Of a stretch of 8,909 nt of DNA, positions 5,711 through 8,909 are shown piece by piece. This DNA is from Novosphingobium sp. (GTDB lineage Bacteria > Pseudomonadota > Alphaproteobacteria > Sphingomonadales > Sphingomonadaceae), in NCBI GenBank assembly GCA_028697875.1, contig JAQVEQ010000119.1:1-8909 (forward strand), in the 5' to 3' direction. Below the pieces are notes generated by a model. The model did not search any database and was not told the origin of the DNA. It saw only the letters and a list, made by a program, of their open reading frames with translations. Each line of letters starts with the position of its first letter. Within the stretch, counting starts at the first letter, position 1. The translations under genes were made by a program, and so were the position numbers.

Positions 5711-7570
5711 TCAGCGTCCGGATTTCAGCGGCGTGACCTCTTCGCCCTCGTCACTGGTGAAAGTGAACGCGTCGATACCGGCCTTCTTGAGCGCGGTCAC
5801 GAAGTCCTGCGCCGCCGATGCGCTGGGGAACGGGCCCGTCACGAGCCGGTTCGTCCGGCCCCACTGCGCCGTGTAGGCCTGCTTGCCCTTGAGCACGTCC
5901 GCCGCGCTCCGGCTGATCCGGCGCCAGTCGAAGCCGAGCGCCTTGATGTCGCGTCCGGTCGCCACCTGCACCCAGTTGCGGCTCGGATGGGCGGGCGGTT
6001 TCGGCTTGGGTTCTTCCTTGGGCGGCGGCGTCTCGCGCCGCGGGGTGATCTTGGTGATGTCCACCGCCCCCGACACGCGGGATGCAGGCGCAGCCGGCTT
6101 CGCGAAATCGGCAAAGACATCGACGATACGTTGCTGTGGCGCGCTTTGGGGCGCGGGAGCCTGGGGTTCCGGCGCCGGGGGCCGGAAAGCCGGCGCCGCC
6201 GGGACGGGCGCGGCCGCCGGCTGCTGTACCGATGCCGCGGTGCTGGCCGGAACCGGCACGGGAACGGGCTTGTCCAGCGGCGCGGCGGAAGGCTGCGGCG
6301 GGGCCCATATGACCGGCGAAGGCGCGGCTGCTACAGGCGCCTGAGTGGAACCGAAACTGGCGATCGCAACCTCGCCCGAATGCGAAGCGGGCGGCTTGCT
6401 CACGGACAGCGATGGACGCGGAGCCTCGGCAGGTGTGCCGACCGACAGGGACGGGCGTGGCGCGGCAGGCGCGGCGCTACCCTGCGACAAGGGCGGCAAC
6501 TCGCCCTCGTCCGATACCGGGGCGGCGCGCTGTGGAAGCGGCGGCGCATCGGCCATCGCAACCGTCGCAGGCTCGGTGCGTTTATTCTTGCGCTTCGATT
6601 CCCTGACCGGCTTGCCGCTGCTCCCGCCCGGATCGGCCGCCGCGAGCGCAGACTGGCCGCCGTCCGCATATCGGGCGCGTTGCGAATTGCCGGAATACTT
6701 GGCGATACGCGGATCGTCCTTGCCGATATCGGAAGCTGTCGGAAATTGCCCGAAGTTCGCGGCCGCGGCCTGCTGCGCCGGGGTCAGGCGCGGCATGTAA
6801 CGCAGATAAGGGGCAATCCTGGCGGCCATGGCCGTCGGCATGACCCGGTCGGTAATTTCCTGCGCCCCCTTGGCATCGCCCATGATCGCCAGCACGAAAG
6901 CCCGCGTGCGATAGGCGGCGAGATCCCGCTTCTTCAGCAGGGGCAGCAGCGCCGCCTCGGCCCCGGCCTTGTCACCGGAGATCGCCAGGCTGACTGCCAG
7001 ACGCCGGATCACATTGTCATCGGGCTTATAGGCCAGCGCCTGGCGGTAGAACTGTTGCGCCGAGGCGTTGTCGCCGACGAGATCGTAGGCAAGCCCCCGG
7101 TCGCCCGCGAGCGAGGCGGGCATGGCCCCGGCCTTCTCGGCCTCTTCGAACCTGAGCAGGGCATCGTAGGGGTTCTCACTGCGAACATAGGCAGCGCCAA
7201 GGCCCGCCTGGGCCCGCGCATTGCCCGGATCCACCGCGTCCGCCCGGCTGAAGAATCCGACCGCCGCATCGACATCGCCGATATCCAGCGCGGCAAAGCC
7301 GGCATCGGTCAGCGCACCGGCGTCGCGCGGATTGGTCGCCAGCTTCTGCAGGGCGGCATTGAGAGCTTCCGCCCCCGGCGGCGGCAGCGGCTGGACCACC
7401 TCATGTGCAACGGCCGGACCCGACTGGGCCAGGAGCGGGCTGCCCGCGGCAACCAGCGAAACCGCCAGAACGCAGGCCGCGCCTGTGCGCAAGCCTACCT
7501 GGAAATGTCTATCGAACACCTGCAATCGAACCTTCGCTTCCGTTCCGGCAGCGTGCCGGGACACCCCCAT
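5711..7570 (-). CDS. Exported TPR and SPOR domain-containing protein
   Basis: SPOR domains bind peptidoglycan stripped of stem peptides at the division septum; TPR repeats mediate protein contacts. A role in division or envelope remodelling is therefore inferred, and strengthened by ftsZ directly upstream. From the first ATG (619 residues): a hydrophobic export segment at about 28-49 ending near LLAQS; three to four TPR-like units at about 83-217; a basic patch (RESKRKNKR, 323-331); a long Pro/Ala-rich linker (about 340-525) with a duplicated APRPSLSV (370-377 and 383-390); and a C-terminal SPOR domain (about 530-607). The start is uncertain. The ATG at 7568-7570 has no Shine-Dalgarno sequence and sits four bases behind a strong hairpin. 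A GTG at 7517-7519 would leave a normal signal peptide. The gap to ftsZ is 41 bases. I know no gene name for it. Confidence 0.9.
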   Translation of the reverse strand: MGVSRHAAGTEAKVRLQVFDRHFQVGLRTGAACVLAVSLVAAGSPLLAQSGPAVAHEVVQPLPPPGAEALNAALQKLATNPRDAGALTDAGFAALDIGDVDAAVGFFSRADAVDPGNARAQAGLGAAYVRSENPYDALLRFEEAEKAGAMPASLAGDRGLAYDLVGDNASAQQFYRQALAYKPDDNVIRRLAVSLAISGDKAGAEAALLPLLKKRDLAAYRTRAFVLAIMGDAKGAQEITDRVMPTAMAARIAPYLRYMPRLTPAQQAAAANFGQFPTASDIGKDDPRIAKYSGNSQRARYADGGQSALAAADPGGSSGKPVRESKRKNKRTEPATVAMADAPPLPQRAAPVSDEGELPPLSQGSAAPAAPRPSLSVGTPAEAPRPSLSVSKPPASHSGEVAIASFGSTQAPVAAAPSPVIWAPPQPSAAPLDKPVPVPVPASTAASVQQPAAAPVPAAPAFRPPAPEPQAPAPQSAPQQRIVDVFADFAKPAAPASRVSGAVDITKITPRRETPPPKEEPKPKPPAHPSRNWVQVATGRDIKALGFDWRRISRSAADVLKGKQAYTAQWGRTNRLVTGPFPSASAAQDFVTALKKAGIDAFTFTSDEGEEVTPLKSGR

Positions 7571-7573
7571 GGC

Positions 7574-7596
7574 CGCGCCCGGATGAACCGGGCGCG
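7574..7596 (-). terminator. GC-rich hairpin between ftsZ and the SPOR gene
   Basis: CGCGCCCGG (7574-7582) and CCGGGCGCG (7588-7596) form a perfect 9-bp stem with a five-base loop, 15 bases after the ftsZ stop. It lacks a T-run on the minus strand. It may end or attenuate ftsZ transcription, and it would hide any ribosome site for the ATG at 7568-7570. Confidence 0.5.
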
Positions 7597-7611
7597 AACG
7601 ACCGGGCCAAG

Positions 7612-8909
7612 CTACTGGTTGTTCTGCCGCCCGAGGAAGCGCGGGATATTGAGAGCCGAACCGCCCTCATCCTCGTCTTCTTCGTCCTCGTCGTCGACCC
7701 GCGAACTGCGGGAGAGGTTGGCCATGCGCTCGAACAGAGTGCTGCCACCAGACGGCGCGGCAGGTGCGGCCGGAGCATTGTCCGCTCCGGCATTGTTACC
7801 GCCACCGGCCAGCAAGCCGCGACGGCGGCCGCCGAGAGCGGGGGAAACCGGCGCATCTTCCTCGGCCAGGCGATCGGCGTCGCGCAGCAGGCCGTCATCG
7901 ATCATCCCGGTCAGCGAAGCGGTATTGTCTTCGCCGCCGATCGCTTCTGCGTCCTCGTCCTCCGCTTCCTCTTCATCGAGTGCCAAGGTCAGTTCGAACG
8001 GCTCGTCTGCCTGGGGAGCGGCGGCTCCCGCCCGTTCCGCGCCATAGGCCGGGGTGCTGCCCCCCAGCTCGCCATAGGCCGACTCCCCGGCCTGCGGTGC
8101 GGTCATTCCCGTCGGGACAGGCGGTTCGTAAGGCTCCGGCATGGCTACGGGAGCGGATTCGGCCGTGGTGCCGGCCGCATCCTCGGCCAGTTCCGCCTCG
8201 GTCGGCAGCGGCAGGACCGGACGCTTGGGCGCACGGCCCGCGCCGAGACTGAGCGGACGCGCTTCCGCCTGGACCGGCATCGCTTCCTGGTCGATGCCGG
8301 TGGCGACGACCGAAACCCGGATCTTGCCTTCGAGGTCGGGATTGAAGGCCGACCCCCAGATGATGTTCGCATCCGCGTCGACCAGTTCGCGGATATGATT
8401 GGCCGCTTCGTCGACTTCGAGCAGCTTCATGTCCTCGCCACCGATGATCGAGATGATCACGCCCTTGGCGCCGGTCATGGAAACGCCGTCGAGCAGCGGG
8501 TTGGCGATCGCGCGTTCGGCGGCTTCGAGCGCGCGGTTTTCACCCTCGCCTTCGCCGGTACCCATCATCGCCTTGCCCATCTCGCTCATCACCGAACGCA
8601 CGTCGGCGAAGTCGAGGTTGATGAGGCCCGGCATGACCATCAGGTCGGTGATCGAACGAACGCCCTGCTGCAGGACTTCGTCCGCCAGCATGAAGGCTTC
8701 CTTGAAAGTCGTTTCCGCCTTGGCGACCAGGAACAGGTTCTGGTTGGGAATGACGATCAGCGTATCGACGTGCTTCTGCAGTTCCTCGATCCCGGCTTCG
8801 GCGGCCCGCATGCGGCGCGAACCTTCGAACAGGAACGGCTTGGTCACCACGCCCACGGTCAGCACGCCCTTGCGGCGGGCGGCCTCGGCGATGACCGGGG
8901 CCGCGCCCG
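7612..8909 (-). CDS. ftsZ: Cell division protein FtsZ, 5' end missing
   Basis: FtsZ is the tubulin-like GTPase that polymerises into the cytoplasmic ring at the division site. The last 432 or so codons are present; roughly the first 105 lie beyond the right edge. The reading frame enters at GAAPVIAEAARRKG, just after the GGGTGTG nucleotide-binding motif. The synergy or T7 loop NLDFAD, whose aspartates complete the active site of the next subunit, is at 8602-8619. The globular core ends near 8270 (VSVVATGIDQEA region). A linker of about 190-200 residues, rich in Ala, Pro and acidic residues, follows. It ends in an acidic run of ten Asp/Glu (7666-7695) and the conserved tail LNIPRFLGRQNNQ (7615-7653), which by homology binds FtsA and other partners. 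A GTG at 8863-8865 is an internal valine, not a start. The neighbour downstream is the SPOR protein. Confidence 0.98.
   Translation of the reverse strand, partial: GAAPVIAEAARRKGVLTVGVVTKPFLFEGSRRMRAAEAGIEELQKHVDTLIVIPNQNLFLVAKAETTFKEAFMLADEVLQQGVRSITDLMVMPGLINLDFADVRSVMSEMGKAMMGTGEGEGENRALEAAERAIANPLLDGVSMTGAKGVIISIIGGEDMKLLEVDEAANHIRELVDADANIIWGSAFNPDLEGKIRVSVVATGIDQEAMPVQAEARPLSLGAGRAPKRPVLPLPTEAELAEDAAGTTAESAPVAMPEPYEPPVPTGMTAPQAGESAYGELGGSTPAYGAERAGAAAPQADEPFELTLALDEEEAEDEDAEAIGGEDNTASLTGMIDDGLLRDADRLAEEDAPVSPALGGRRRGLLAGGGNNAGADNAPAAPAAPSGGSTLFERMANLSRSSRVDDEDEEDEDEGGSALNIPRFLGRQNNQ

Noticed and set aside
5603..8047. An 814-codon open frame on the plus strand, antisense to the SPOR gene and the end of ftsZ
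   Set aside because: Its product is Arg/Gly/Ser-rich with no recognisable domain, and it is exactly opposite two well supported genes. In GC-rich codon-biased DNA such antisense frames stay open by chance.
8863..8865. GTG as a possible start of a 417-residue FtsZ
   Set aside because: The frame continues upstream with GAAPVIAEAARRKG, a conserved internal part of FtsZ, so the gene is cut by the window edge.

Overview
The window is a stretch of ordinary, GC-rich chromosome from an alphaproteobacterium. It is most likely a member of the Sphingomonadales (Novosphingobium/Erythrobacter-like). This rests on three recalled resemblances, not on a search: the FtsZ tail ending in IPRFLGRQNNQ, a YbjN-domain gene directly before proC, and a CCTTCGACAAGCTC inverted repeat of a kind I remember as common in sphingomonads. 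Every gene I can support lies on the minus strand, so the window reads biologically from high to low coordinates.

In transcription order the layout is: the 3' part of ftsZ (cut by the right edge); a gene for an exported TPR/SPOR-domain protein; a YbjN-domain gene and proC as a likely operon; a Bax inhibitor-1/YccA-family membrane protein gene with its own promoter and terminator; a probable lipoprotein gene of unknown function; a tRNA-Ala(CGC) gene; a large hairpin-forming inverted repeat; obgE; and proB (cut by the left edge). No intergenic gap exceeds 300 bases.

The genes fall into loose themes. FtsZ makes the division ring, and the neighbouring TPR/SPOR protein carries a domain that binds septal peptidoglycan, so these two may act in the same process. 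ProB and ProC catalyse the first and last steps of proline synthesis and sit about 3.2 kb apart, separated by unrelated genes. ObgE is a ribosome-assembly GTPase. The membrane protein and the lipoprotein are envelope proteins without a clear substrate.

I found no phage, transposase, toxin-antitoxin, CRISPR or defence genes, and nothing that looks like an undescribed multi-gene system. The most interesting items are smaller: a duplicated peptide in the SPOR protein whose copies share the amino acids but differ in seven of eight codons, an uncertain start for that protein behind a strong hairpin, a polyproline lipoprotein of unknown function, and the tRNA-linked inverted repeat.
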